A stretch of 64,000 nucleotides of DNA, taken from the NCBI GenBank assembly GCA_946894095.1, contig OX335660.1:14141001-14205000 (forward strand), given 5' to 3'. The notes beneath the pieces were generated by a model. That model worked only from the letters and a program-made list of their open reading frames with translations. It did not search any database and was not told the DNA's origin. Of the stretch, positions 21,603 to 32,747 are shown piece by piece (position 1 is the first letter of the stretch; each line of letters begins with the position of its first letter). The stretch comes from Incurvaria masculella (lineage: Eukaryota > Arthropoda > Insecta > Lepidoptera > Incurvariidae). Both the position numbers and the translations under genes were made by a program.

Positions 21603-22489
21603 GAACGGGGTGGCGCCATTGTCGCTATGTTACGAAACGCGCCCTAAACGTAACGTAAGCAAATAAATCACACTTCATAAGGTTGTTTTGAAGTCACAGG
21701 AAATGTTTGAAAATTCTCCGGTTTGAACATTTTAAGAAAGGCACAATTTAAAATAACGAATTCGTCTTCCTGGCCCTAACGTTTCCCTACCCCTAAACGT
21801 TCAGATTTAAGTAAAAAAAATGTATCACTTGAGAAACTTCAGTATGTGTCCGTATGTTTGTAAATCTGTATTTTTTAGTAAAAAAAAAAAACGAAAATTA
21901 CCGTAAAAAATGCCACTTTTTTCCAAAGACTATAAGCTCAACCTAAAAGGCATATTAAAAAAAGGAAAACCTACAGACATAGATTTCTAAAATATATTTT
22001 TGAAAACAAAATTTCAGAAACCAATTAAAACATTAAGAGCATGCAAACAGTTATCGCCCTTAGTGTGAGGAATTGATAGGGTAACAACTCTCTTAAAGAT
22101 CAAGATATGATTTGAATTTGACGTAACCGATGCAGCGCTTGAAGCTAGGTTCCAAGGTGTGTGTTACTTTGCTAAGTATTTTGCTGTTACGCATAATTTG
22201 ACATGTCGCGATGTTACGGTATTCGCGTCCGATATGTTACGCAAGGAAAAGGGTGAAAATTTTAATGAGGTAACGCGAGTTTTATGTTAGTTCGGTTCCA
22301 CGGTCCATGATAATTTGTCTAATTTGGTGAAACATTGCTCAATTTTTCTGTTACACAATATAAAAAAAATCGCAAGTGCTGTGTAGGTTTAAAAAAAAAT
22401 TATATTTGGACTGAAATCCAATAAACGTAAGTTTTGTTATCTTAAACAAAGTATGAATTATGAAAGTATGAAACATACTTTCAAACGAG
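21603..22489. other. No gene recognised
   Basis: AT-rich sequence with poly-A runs at 21880-21892 and similar short tracts. No element recognised. Confidence 0.5.
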
Positions 22490-22700
22490 GAAAACCATAG
22501 TTATTTATGCACCACAGATTTTTTTTCCACTATAGCACGAAACGTTCGCCCTTGCTATTAATCCACCAGAGCACCAAATAATGAGCCGTTGGTATTACTT
22601 CACCCGAGCACAAGACGAGCAACCATAGGTATTTGTCCACCACGACACAAAACGAAAAAAATAACCATAGGTATTTATCCACCATATCACAACACGAGGA
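22490..22700. repeat. Decayed minisatellite, ~40-bp period
   Basis: AACCATAGGTATTTGTCCAC (22621) recurs as AACCATAGGTATTTATCCAC (22663), 42 bp apart. Weaker versions lie at about 22491, 22553 and 22585, each followed by a CACxACxAAAACGA-like block. About five units. Confidence 0.55.
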
Positions 22701-23103
22701 ACCCGCTGATCTAGTTTACCTTGCGGACCCTCCGGTTGTCTATATATACACACATATATATCGCAGTGACGTACAAAATCCACTTGAAGCGAGTTCGGAG
22801 CGGATGAAGCGATAAAACAAATGAGGCTTAAGTCGATTCATTTACGATGGAGGCTTCGGGAAGGACCGCTTGCATACAGCGCCGCCTAAGGCCGCACTTA
22901 AAGGTTAACATACAATTATTCATCATTTACGAAAGCATGGCGATTACAAATGATGATAGCTTTATCGCGTATTATTAATATGTTACACCTTATATTATGC
23001 TTTAGCCTTGGATCAAATATAAGATGTGACAAGTCAATAGATTTATTTCAAAGATACAGGTATGATATAATTTGAATAATAAAGAAAAAGGAATAAAATA
23101 TGA
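22701..23103. other. No gene recognised
   Basis: A (TA)-rich tract at 22741-22762, otherwise unremarkable. Confidence 0.5.
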
Positions 23104-23311
23104 CTAAAGATTAAAATATTCATCCATCATCGGCGCAATTGGCAACGTGCCGATGACGGAGGCCGCGTTCCCCCGCTGAATGGCTAGGCTGATCTTCTGC
23201 CTAAGAGAATTGGGCGCACGTTTGTCCCCAGACGCCGCAATGAGCAATCTACCAAGCTCTTTTACCAGATTTTTGGCGTCTGGGCTCCAAACTCCAAGAA
23301 TCACTGTAAGT
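23104..23311 (-). CDS. Candidate terminal coding exon, unknown protein (possibly mobile-element derived)
   Basis: The minus strand is open for 66 codons to a TAG stop and is more GC-rich, especially at third positions, than its AT-rich flanks. The peptide begins ILGVWSPDAKNLVKELGRLL and includes SLAIQRGNAASVIGTLP, which has the look of a real helical protein end. Immediately upstream is GTGGACTTACAG, a plausible splice acceptor. An AATAAA lies about 60 nt past the stop. The 'start' codon is GTG, so the frame more likely continues from an upstream exon. I do not recognise the family with confidence. No partner exon was found in the window, so it could be an orphaned piece. Confidence 0.4.
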
Positions 23312-24737
23312 CCACTATAAGATGTTATTTATTGGAAAAATTAAAATTTAAAAATAGTACGACACACATACGATTATCATTATAATTGAATATTATGGCG
23401 ATAGCCTATGTATTCCGTGCCCCGATGTATTCCGTGTTCTTTGAACGAGCATGGATGAAACTTTTACAGTTAGAAGAGACATATAAATACTACCTTCTGA
23501 CGATGTTTTATCGTTGTTCAAAATCGGACACCCAAGATACACGCTTATTTTTTTATATCAAATAGAACTTCGTAACACGCCACCAAGAACACAAATAACA
23601 AAGTAGTTCAAATTATTTTTTATGGTTCAGTTCTCGTGGTCGTTACGAGTACATGTCTAAGATAATCCACATAAGGTTGCTCTGTGCGATCACAGAATTA
23701 TAATACACTTATTTACGTAGGAAAATAACTTCGGTGGTCTCATTTAAAACAATCTAGACATAAAACATAGCTATATTTACTTAAGATAACGTAGTTCCGA
23801 TGCGATGCCATAGATAGCGATATTTTAAATGCTGTCTATAGTCCTTTCTGCCCTGCTGTACTTGAACAGGTGGGATGGATCTATTAGTATAGTCCGGATG
23901 CAAGACTATCAAAATATGTACATTGTATTATTTGTAATCAATCGAAGTTTTGGAATATGGAAATTTTAGCGTAATGAACGAATCAGTGTTTTGACTCTTT
24001 TTTAAATTTTATTCAAGTGACCAAAATTCTAAACCTTGTGTAAAGTACAGATAGAGATTTAATTATTTTTTATTGTGGGCACGTAGAGCCTCCTTTCCGA
24101 TCATTTAAGCTTCCACGTAACATTTGTGCTAGTTATTGATAAAAAATACTAAAGTGTTACTTAAGTCCAGCTTAGCCCGATTGTGAAACGCGGCCTTACC
24201 CGTAAGCTCACGTCGACAGGACCGAACTCTAATTTACTACGCCACCGCTCATTAAGCTAACCTAGTTGTTTCGGAAATTTCCCCGACGCTACAGCGTCGC
24301 CCCACTTTCAGGTGTTTTCCAGAACGTAAATATTTGTTTCGGGCTCGATTTCGCAAACTCCAGTTTTGGGGCACATATCTTTCCAAAGGTTAATCCGAAC
24401 CGTTTGACGTTCCGACTGACGGAAAGATAATCAAAGTTCTTTAGACTTAAAGGGCGGAAGACTTTATCTTAAGTTGGTTGGAAGTTTAAAATGTTCAGAC
24501 CTAGAATATTCGCATTCCAAGTTTTTAACATTCAGTGGCAAAGGGAACTTTTTCAGACTCGTTATACATCACTATTTTAAAACGGAATAATAGGTGATAT
24601 ATCGAATATATATTGGATACATTTCATTACATTACATATTGTTTGATGTTTTGTTAATTGTTTGTATATGTGCCGTATCTATAATCTTAAGGTTTATCTA
24701 CCTACATTAGTACTATGTAATTGAAGCAAGATTATAC
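23312..24737. other. No gene recognised
   Basis: 1.4 kb without supported ORF or shared repeat. Confidence 0.5.
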
Positions 24738-24895
24738 GAACCTAGCTTAGGTACCCGGCTCCGCTTGGGTCAAAGACGTCCTTGACTAATATCGGGCTGA
24801 ATTATATACACTAACTTTCATCCCCTATTTCACCACCTTCGAGTTTAATTTTCGCCATAAAAATAGCCTAATCCTTCTCCAAGGTCCAAGCTATA
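24738..24895 (-). mobile_element. Helitron 3' part
   Basis: On the minus strand it ends AAGCGGAGCCGGGTACCTAA then GCTAGG, the hairpin-plus-CTAG 3' end of lepidopteran Helitrons. Upstream is GGTGGTGAAATAGGGGATGA, shared with the element at 56586. The 5' end is missing. Confidence 0.65.
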
Positions 24896-24900
24896 GACTA

Positions 24901-25444
24901 GGAGGTCGCGACAAAAATGGTAACGATAACGTAAATGGCTGAAACTGGGTTCACAAAATAAAGACCAACCCTCTGAAGCTAGATGTGTTGGTCTGCCTAT
25001 TCCAAGTGGTTGCGTTACCTAGACAAATCGCCTGAAAAAATTGATATGGTGACAAAAAATATATATGATAAGATAAATGGCCACAAATAACGAAGCATGA
25101 AAGTATCAGTACATACCTGCTTAGAAATACCAAAACTGAACAAACATTTGATTGCATTTCGTATTTATGAGCGATTTAGGTTACAGATATAACTTTAGGT
25201 AAATTAAGTATTTAATAATAAACCGACTGGTTATTGTTGTATAATTAATAGGTATCAATATTTCTAGCCAATAAATATATTTATCAGCAGGTACATACCA
25301 ACATCTATTTTATATAGCCAATCTAGATAACGCAACCACTTGGCGCAGGCGGAACGACAGATTTAGCGTCAGAGGTTTGGTCTCTAACATGTGAACCCAG
25401 ATTCAGCCATTTACCTTATCGTGACCAAAAATGTCGTGGCCTCC
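24901..25444 (+). mobile_element. Inverted-repeat element F, copy F2
   Basis: Left terminus GGAGGTCGCGACAAAAATGG, right terminus GACCAAAAATGTCGTGGCCTC (inverse). Internal arms GGTCTGCCTATTCCAAGTGG and CCACTTGGCGCAGGCGGAAC are inverted. About 545 bp, no ORF. The flank TATAGACTA before the left end also abuts F3, so the true end may be a few bases further out. Confidence 0.8.
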
Positions 25445-26164
25445 CGGAATACTATCTCTGTACCGAAATTCATCAAAATTGCTTTGGCGGTTTAGGCGTG
25501 AAATTGCAACAGACAAGGTTAATTTCGCATTTATAATATATATATGGATTAAGCTATTCGTTGTTTCGGCAACTACAAAATGTTATTTAAGATGGACGAC
25601 AATTCACTTCACCACCAATTCCCAGGCTGCTGTATTTCTGGCCAAGCTTCACAGTACTATTGGACAGTGGATAACCTCGTTCAATCTCCAACAATAACAT
25701 TATTCGCTACTACACATTTATCGAAGTAGATATCTCTCTCTGTATTGACTATTCTCATCCACCAGACAAAAGAACAAACGTTTGTAAGTGATACTTTTGT
25801 AGTGATACAGTGCGTCTGTCGTGTCGCCATCTCGCTAACCCAAAACTTCGTAACAATGTCGCGGGCGACACAATCCTCGGCAGGACACAAAGAGATCCCG
25901 TCTCCAGGCAATAGGTCCGACTGTTAGGAAAACACATTTTTCCCAGTGACATCAATAGAAGGAGCGAATTTCGGAGGCCGCGAGCACTTATTTAATTAAA
26001 TTTAGTTTGAAAGGAATTTCTTTCCTCCACTCGCGTTCTGCCGTCAAATGTCCTCACTCCTCTTCAGAAATAAAGGCACAGGTATGTACATGTCATTACG
26101 CACATAATCATGCAGGATTACAGACCCTGCTTACAAGTTTTCGGACTAAATCGCACTCCTGTTC
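25445..26164. other. No gene recognised
   Basis: Overlapping frames on both strands at 25681-25955 cancel each other as evidence. The plus frame at 25431-25697 starts inside F2. Confidence 0.45.
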
Positions 26165-26552
26165 TTATGGTCTAGAGGTGCGGGGACTTGCCTAGCATAC
26201 CAGAGGTCTGGGTTTGAATCCTCGCCCCGGTCATATACCACTTCATATCAGTTGGATAAGTGCATTTCGTCACGAATGCGAGCCGCTCCATGGTTCGAAA
26301 TCCATGTAAAACTATAGGTACTAAGTGGTAGGGTTTAAGCCCGCTCGGGTCGGTACTATCGCATTGGATGAAAATATGATCAAAGCGGCAATGAAAAATG
26401 GTCCGCGTTTTCTATCCAGTTTAATGTAGCCGTGCTCGTAAAGGGAAGGTCCCTGGCATGGCACCTAATTGATTCGGGAATGCGGTGTATTGGGCTAATT
26501 TCATAACGGTAGTTGTGTGGTATTAGCCATCCATGCCAGGTTGCATAAAAAT
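26165..26552 (+). mobile_element. SINE family A, copy A6
   Basis: The head has TATGGTCTAGAGGTGCGGGG and TGGGTTTGAATCC (B-box-like, closer to the consensus than in A4). The body runs to GTCATTTCTT past the GCCATCCATGCCAGGTTGCA end. There is a deletion around the CCTACTAGGTGG block. Confidence 0.8.
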
Positions 26553-27182
26553 AACTAGAGTGGTCATTTCTTCTGCCTCTTTGATCCAGTTTCAGATTCT
26601 TTATCTACTCTAGTACATGTATATTACTCACTATGATCCGCTGACAATATTTTTTTTTTACGATTGGCGATGAAACGACAAGAAACTGCGCTGGATCTGT
26701 AAATATTTTTTCCTCAAAATCTACATAAAAAACTAATTTGTTTACGTTATATTTTATCAACATTTTGCAAATCTTGTCGAGTGTATCATTAAGGTTTTAA
26801 GAAGGTAATTATTTCTCCCATACTAAGCACTTTATTGAAACACGCGCACTACAGACGAAGTTTGGCTTTGGTGATCAAAGTTTGTCACACTCACGGTTTC
26901 CCGGTGCGCGATGCCGTACTGAGTCAACCTGTTTCGCCTTTTACGTCGGAGGAATCGTCGGGACCGTTTCGGTTCACAGAACAGCGACCCGGGCTCGTCG
27001 AAAATCGGAGGCGAAACATGTCGCGCACCGGGTGACCGTAAGCATTGTGTTCAAGCAACGGTGTAGACCTAAGAATGTAATGTTAGTATTAAATCAAGTA
27101 TTTTTTTTGTGGAATCAGTCGTATTAATTTATTTAATAACATTTATGATTTGCAGGCACGAGTCAATTTGTAGCTGGGATAT
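26553..27182. other. No gene recognised; one GC-rich patch
   Basis: 26860-27040 is GC-rich with two overlapping plus-strand frames (26835-27035, 26882-27127). Neither has a recognisable domain. Confidence 0.4.
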
Positions 27183-27732
27183 TTAAGGTGGCCCAACCCG
27201 GCGGCCTGAACTCATTTGCGGGCACGGTACAAAACCGTGCTGTTGCGCTCTGGGACGTTCTCTGTTTCTAAGAATAAGACAGGCTCCGTGATGAGAAAGA
27301 TGCAACCTGTCCACAAAAAAGACAAAGTGCATAGCGTGTGATTTGGTAAGATTTACGAAAATTTTAATTTCAAAACGACTTATAGCTAAAAGTAAACCAC
27401 GACCGCTGTAGTAAAAAATCTAACAAAAACCAAATAGATTATAAATCTTGCTTAAATAAGCTATTTCTGATGACTAATCTTTTTAAGATGTTATTACTTT
27501 ATCATTGCGTAATCCACCGCCAAAGTTATTGTATAAAACGCGCGAAAAATCCGAACTTTCGGACGTTATAACTTGGAAACCAAACACAATTTTACAATGC
27601 CAATGGTCATCAGACATCTAGTTCAATCAAATAAAGCTATTTTGAGTAAAAGTTTGGATCTCTGACAAGAAATAAAGGCGGGATCTTCTTTCCCCTTTTG
27701 TATGGGGAGATGAGCGGGTTGGGCCACCTTAA
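27183..27732 (-). mobile_element. TTAA-type MITE C, copy C2 (AACCCG subfamily)
   Basis: 550 bp including TTAA on both sides (27183-27186, 27729-27732). Ends are GGTGGCCCAACCCG and CGGGTTGGGCCACC. The subterminal hairpin GCACGGT/ACCGTGC at 27227-27245 is intact. Opposite orientation to C1. Confidence 0.85.
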
Positions 27733-28497
27733 ATGCCGACAAGAGTAGGTCTTGAGATCGTATTTCGGTGGAATGGAGGATATATATAAAGACGTCTATT
27801 CCCCATCGACAATGTTTTAAACATGAATATGAACTTAGATAATAATTGAAAATAATTAAATCTAATAATGGGATCTCCTTTCATCATGTTATTTAAAATC
27901 AAGTGGAAACACAAAGTCGAATGTATACTTTGTACGAACGAACGTCAAATCCTCCTTTATTATACAGCAAGACGCTACAAGCAGCCAATATATCTACTGC
28001 GCTACAAGTGTGCGAAGCTGTAACGGAATTTTTAGTGCGACGCTCGAGCGCGAAAATGAATACACCCCCTTATATTACTCACTCGACGATATTTCGATAC
28101 GGCGAAGGCGCGGAACGGATAAAATACAGCGCTCGAATCCACAGTGCACTAATAAAACAGTAGGTCATCTGACGGTCGCATGCATTCAAGACGTTTGACA
28201 TGACGGAAAAACGTACAAGTATTCAATAGTCAATCCCACCTAACAAAATTACTTAAACGTACAGGTATTAACTTTTATCCTACATAACAAAATTACTTTG
28301 ATAAAGCTTTTGAATTTCGTGCCGTATTCCTGAGTTAGAATTTCACTGCATTATGAACTCACAAAAACACCTTCTTGCTGATACACTATCCTTCCTCTGC
28401 GCTTCTATCTGCGCTTATATTTAGCCTAACTTTTTTTTAACTTATTTTATCAAATGAAAAAAAGTATTGAAACAGGCTGTAAAAAGAAGTTAGTAAT
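27733..28497. other. No gene recognised
   Basis: The frames at 27903-28163 and 28010-28198 (plus) overlap in different phases and lack motifs. Confidence 0.45.
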
Positions 28498-28674
28498 CTA
28501 AGGCTGAGATAAATAGTCGTAACAAAAACTAAGGCTAACGAAAAGTAGTACTTTGTGACGTCACTTTGACACATTTTGTATGGACGAAATCCCAAAGTAA
28601 CGCAAATTGACGTCACAAAGTACTAATTTCCGTTAGTCTTAGTTTCTGTTACGACTATTTTTGTCAGCCTAAGT
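28498..28674. mobile_element. Foldback MITE with 63-bp arms
   Basis: Left arm 28501-28563 (from AGGCTGAGATAAATAGTCG to TTTGTGACGTCA) pairs with right arm 28608-28670 (TGACGTCACAAAG to ATTTTTGTCAGCCT), with only scattered mismatches around a 44-bp loop. The arm tips carry TGACGTCA, the CRE octamer. No ORF. The only copy in this window. Confidence 0.75.
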
Positions 28675-29633
28675 CACATCATACACGTAATTAAAATTTA
28701 TGATGATTATCGATATTATTATAGACGAAGTATTTGTATTTAAATATTATACCACAGTTTTTTTTTCGCAGACGTTTTGAACGGACAACAAATTTAATTA
28801 CCCACAGTACACCTAAATTAAAAAAGTTTTAAACATGTTTCTTTGTAAGGTGTTTATCAATAAATGCATCTTTTATTGCGAGTCTTGGTTATTCGTGATT
28901 AAATTATGTTAACATGTTAAAATATAGGCTCCATTTACCTTACTTAAACGATGGCAGGGTAAAGCATTCCACATTGAACATTATATAGTAGATAGTCAAA
29001 AAAATTATCTATTTCAATGTAACCATACCGAACACATAATTACTTGCGTTACATTTTCGGCACTACTATCTTCACGATTTTCAAGACGAGGATTTTCACG
29101 AAAGACCCTCGTGCCATGAAAGGTAGCACGAATATATTAAGGTCGTCTGTTAACTCACTATAAATGGCAACCCTACTGCCGCTGCCCTTTCCACTGTGCT
29201 AAAATTTTCATTACTGCACCACCTGCCCCGGTTACGCAATTTTGCATTTTACAAGTTTCTAGTCTCGTAATAAGCAAACTGATATTCAGCTTGATCAAAA
29301 CGAAAGCGCGAAGCACTTTGGACAGAAGTCTGGCCAAAAATACCCTTATAGAGGTTAATCTTCTAAGGGCTCGTAACTTCCGTAAGCGTGGAGCGAAATT
29401 CCGAAGGTCGAATTAATCGTCTTAGAATACTTTTTATTTCATTACGTCTTGTTTGATTTTTTATTGTTGAATTGGTGGACACGGTAATAAATAACTTTTC
29501 AAAAATTCATTTATTTGGAAACGTAAAGGAGTTCAAATGGTGACTTGCAGTGTTCGTATTGTTATTTGTAAGAAATGTCTGTAGAATAATGGCTTGCTTC
29601 CTCCACCGCTTAGATTATTACCTGCAACTGGTC
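28675..29633. other. No gene recognised
   Basis: No supported ORF or repeat. Confidence 0.5.
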
Positions 29634-29925
29634 AAAGATGGCTAATACCGCAAGCGTGATCAAGATATAACCTGACACGACATCCCAGAAGGTGCCATTC
29701 CAGGATCTACCTTATATTGCACGGCTGCATTGAACTGGATAGAAATCACTGATAATTTTCTTTGCTGATTTTCCACCTTTCATTCAATTCGATGCCATTG
29801 TTACCAACTCGGGTAAACTATACCACCTATAGTATGGGAAGGGGACTTAAACTTTTACGTGGAACAGCTCGTATTCGTGATGAACTGCACTAATCCAACT
29901 CAAAAAAAGCAAGAAAGTAGTTAGT
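29634..29925 (-). mobile_element. SINE family A, old copy A7
   Basis: Minus-strand body blocks in order: GATGGCTAATACC, AGGTGCCATTCCAGGA, TTGCACGGCTGCATTGAACT and TACCACCTATAGTATGG. The ATTGCACGG junction is the variant linked to the 5S-type subfamily. The head is lost. Confidence 0.65.
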
Positions 29926-30224
29926 TAAATTACTTCTCATTGTCTTACTTTCTTACTCTAGACGTTACAGGGGCGACAAAAAAGTCTTCTGAAAGTATCC
30001 TTTGTACCCCAAACGAAGTTGACGTTCAAAGCGATTGTTGAAAGTTCTAAAAGCATTCTTTAATGGAATTCTCGACTTTGTCAGCAAGTTTTCCATAAAA
30101 AGAAAAGAACAACGATATTTCGCTTATTGTTTGAAAAAATAATTCGAGCACCGCAGCCATAAAACAATAATATAGCTATATGAATTACATTTATGCTTTC
30201 CTTCAATTCCAGATATGTATTCAT
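29926..30224. other. No gene recognised
   Basis: No supported ORF or repeat. Confidence 0.5.
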
Positions 30225-30352
30225 TATATGCATATTTTATCAAATTGTAATTTTTTTTTTTGTTTTATTTGTATGTAATTTAATGTTAAATGTAAATTAA
30301 TGGGACTATGTACCTGAATAAACAATTATTATTATTATTATTATTATTATTA
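30225..30352 (+). mobile_element. LINE 3' end with (TTA)n tail
   Basis: GGGACTATGTACCTGAATAA, then a run of about nine ATT units at 30326-30352, the format of a 3' UTR plus simple-repeat tail in insect LINEs. Coding sequence absent. Confidence 0.55.
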
Positions 30353-30353
30353 A

Positions 30354-30590
30354 AACTGGCCAAGTGCGGACTTGCACACGAAGTATTCCGTACCATCGTA
30401 CAAGATAAAAAAACACCACGTTTTTGTATATTTTTTTTGCATCGCTAAATTTGGAAATTTTACCTATTTGCTGTTATAGCGGCAAAATATATATACACTC
30501 TGTGAACATTTCAGCTGACTACCCATTACGGTTCATGAGATACAGCCCTGTGACAGACGGACGGATAGGGTAGGATTTTACACCGTTACC
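30354..30590 (+). mobile_element. Interspersed repeat B, copy B1
   Basis: Blocks: GGCCAAGTGCGGACTTGCAC, ATTCCGTACCATCGTACAAG, TATAGCGGCAAAATA, TACGGTTCATGAGATACAGC and CTGTGACAGACGGACGG. The right-hand ACGGAACCC end is lost. Non-coding. Confidence 0.75.
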
Positions 30591-30785
30591 TGTCTTAGGA
30601 ATGTGACATGTATGTATATATAATCGACCGTGAAGCAAGGATACATAAATTAAAGAAAGAGCCCAGTAAAAAGAACTACTTTACGAATATACTGCAAGGC
30701 TGGACCCGAACCAGCAAAACATACCATACGCGGGTATTGCGTCTACCAATTTCGCCACCGGCTGTATAGGTACCCATAATTTGGA
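30590..30785 (-). mobile_element. tRNA-derived SINE K, copy K2
   Basis: Minus strand: GTGGCGAAATTGGTAGACGC, a perfect 5-bp anticodon-type stem (ATACC/GGTAT) with a 7-nt loop, and a perfect T-arm (GCTGG, loop TTCGGGT, CCAGC). The acceptor stem is decayed. The body is CTTGCTTCACGGTCGATTAT, then ACATACATGTCACATTCC. A Pol III-type SINE head rather than a working tRNA gene, since U33 is missing from the loop. Confidence 0.7.
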
Positions 30786-30924
30786 ATTCTCCTACAGTCC
30801 CTCCTCCCGTAATGAATGTCTCCTACTAACACAGTGTTTAAGATTATACCTACATACATTTATTTAACGCTTCATCTGCGTTGCGGACATTGACTGCAAA
30901 GATTGATATTCAAACATTTATATT

Positions 30925-31012
30925 TTCGATTATATATACATACATGTCACATTCCTTGGAATAAGCGACGTACCTGCTTAGTACGAAAAAGTATATTTAC
31001 TTAAGTTACCTG
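30925..31012 (+). mobile_element. SINE K body fragment, K3
   Basis: CGATTATATATACATACATG then TCACATTCCTTGGAATAAGC and TTAGTACGAAAAAGTATA repeat the K1 body in the opposite orientation to K2. The head is absent. Confidence 0.65.
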
Positions 31013-31092
31013 TCTTTTTCTGCGCTTGTCCTTTCCTTCGCGAAAAAGAAGACAGGCATTAGTGTCAACGTTCCGGCCGTGATGCAAGCGTT

Positions 31093-31596
31093 TTAAGGTG
31101 GGCCTTCCCGCTCAACACCCCATGCAAACGTGGAAAGATGATTATGCCCATATTTCTTGCCAGAGATCCAAAATTTAGCTCAAAATAGCTTTATTTGATC
31201 GAACGAGATGTCTGATGACCGTTGGCATTAAACATTTTGTTTGTATTTTATAAGTTATATGGTCCGAAAGTTCGAGTTTTTCAAGCGTTTTATACAATAA
31301 ATTTGGAGGTGGATTACTCAGCGATAAAATAAAAACATATTAAAAAGATTAGTCATCAGACATAGCTAGTTTCATGAACATTTATAATCAATTTGGTTTT
31401 TGTTAGATTTTTGACAACAGCGGTCGTGGTTTATTTTTAGCTATAAGCCGTTTTGTAACTAATAATCAAACACTATGCGCGTTGTCTGCTTTGTCGACAT
31501 GTTGCATCCTCCTCATCACGGAGCCTGTCTTCTTTTGTAAACAGAGAAGGTCCCAGAGCGCAAATGAGTTAGTCCCGCCGGAAAGGGCCACCTTCA
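31093..31596 (+). mobile_element. TTAA-type MITE C, copy C3 (TTTCCG-like subfamily)
   Basis: Left flank TTAA, left end AAGGTGGGCCTTCCCG, right end CCGGAAAGGGCCACCTT, right flank TTCA. It lacks the ~25-bp GCACGGT hairpin seen in C1 and C2. The minus-strand frame 31466-31723 is element sequence plus flank, not a gene. Confidence 0.8.
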
Positions 31597-31599
31597 CCG

Positions 31600-31880
31600 T
31601 AATCTCGCGTAGACGACTGGCGGCGCTTGAGAAATGTTGTTCCTTCCGACTTTGACATGGCCAAAGGAACGACATCCCGCGACACCTCTCGTAATTTTGT
31701 ACTTCCATGTGGGCACACTTCACCCTCTGGATTAAACAAAAATCATCACCGGCGCAGCGGGATTAATAACCTCTCGGTGGGGACACTCGTGTACCTGAAG
31801 CGGAACAAAAGCCTTTATGTGCTGAACGAAGGGCAACCCATACTCGGAATTGGGCTAACGAAGGGCCCACATTAACGAGC
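31600..31880. other. GC-richer segment with an unplaced 82-codon frame
   Basis: The plus frame 31627-31875 is open and its composition differs from the flanks, but the peptide shows no recognisable domain. Confidence 0.3.
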
Positions 31881-31947
31881 GAAATCGCTTTAACAAAAAA
31901 TTACGGCGCGCGAACAAATCACATTTTAGGGTACAACTGTGAAGGAT

Positions 31948-32075
31948 TATGCTTTAAGCTCTTTGAGATTAGCGTATTTGGCATCGATATTAACACGAAA
32001 ATCCCTTCAAATGTAAGCTAATCTAAATATTTGTTTAAACATTTTGGGCAGGATTATATTTTTTGTATGTTTTTG
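31948..32075 (+). repeat. Direct repeat, left copy
   Basis: TTAAGCTCTTTGAGATTAGC to GGATTATATTTTTTGTATG. It recurs at 32453-32574 with roughly 90% identity by eye. Each copy is followed by a minus-strand SINE A. Confidence 0.8.
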
Positions 32076-32455
32076 ACCTGACATGGATCGCTGATACCAC
32101 ACAACTAAATGATATTAGCCCAATACACCACATTCCCAAAGGAATTAGGTGCCATCGCTTTATGAGCGCCACATTGAACGGGATGGAAAACACGGACAAT
32201 TTTTCATTGCCGCTTCGACCATCTTTTCATCCAATGCGATGGTACCAACCCGGGCGGGCATAAACCCTACCAGCTAGTAGGGGAAGGGGACCTACAGTTT
32301 TACATGGATTCCGAACCATGGAGCAGCTCGCATTCGTGACGAAATGCACTTATCGAACTCGGAAAGAGAAAGACAGTAGTGCATGTCGGAATTGAACCCA
32401 GACCTCTAGTACGCTAGGCCAGTCCCCGCGCCACTGGGCTACGAGCCTGCTTGCT
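32076..32455 (-). mobile_element. SINE family A, copy A8 (near full length)
   Basis: Minus strand: head CGTAGCCCAGTGGCGCGGGG at 32429-32450, then the body through CCTACTAGCTGGTAGGG, CGCATTGGATGAAAAG and CCCGTTCAATGTGGCG, to GTCAGGTCAAAAAC. Confidence 0.8.
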
Positions 32456-32574
32456 CTAAGCTCTTTGAGATTAGCGTGTTCGGCGTCGATATTAAGACGA
32501 TAATCGCCTCAAATGTAAGCAAATCTAAATATTTGTTAAAAAATTTGCGTAGGATTATATTTTTTGTATGTACA
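32453..32574 (+). repeat. Direct repeat, right copy
   Basis: CTCTAAGCTCTTTGAGATTA to GGATTATATTTTTTGTATG. Partner of 31948-32075. Confidence 0.8.
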
Positions 32575-32735
32575 TAGCTTGGGCATGGAGAGTTAACACC
32601 ATATATACTTACTATCATGATATTAGCCCAATGCATCGCATTCCTGAAGGATTTGCTGCCGTACCAGGACTACCGCTTCGGCCATTTTTCAATACAATGC
32701 GAGGCGGTACCTACCCGGGCGAAATTACAATATTT
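32575..32735 (-). mobile_element. SINE family A, truncated copy A9
   Basis: Minus-strand body only, with GATATTAGCCCAATGCATCG and ATGCGAGGCGGTACCTACCC on the plus strand. An internal deletion removes the CCAGTTCAATGTAGCC block. It holds the same position after the right direct repeat as A8 does after the left. Confidence 0.65.
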
Positions 32736-32747
32736 TTTTTATATTTT

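Noticed and set aside
30685..30775. Functional tRNA gene
   Set aside because: T-arm and anticodon-type stem are good, but the acceptor stem is decayed, U33 is missing and the sequence continues into a repeated SINE body.
31466..31723. 85-codon minus-strand frame
   Set aside because: Mostly antisense sequence of MITE C3 plus flank.
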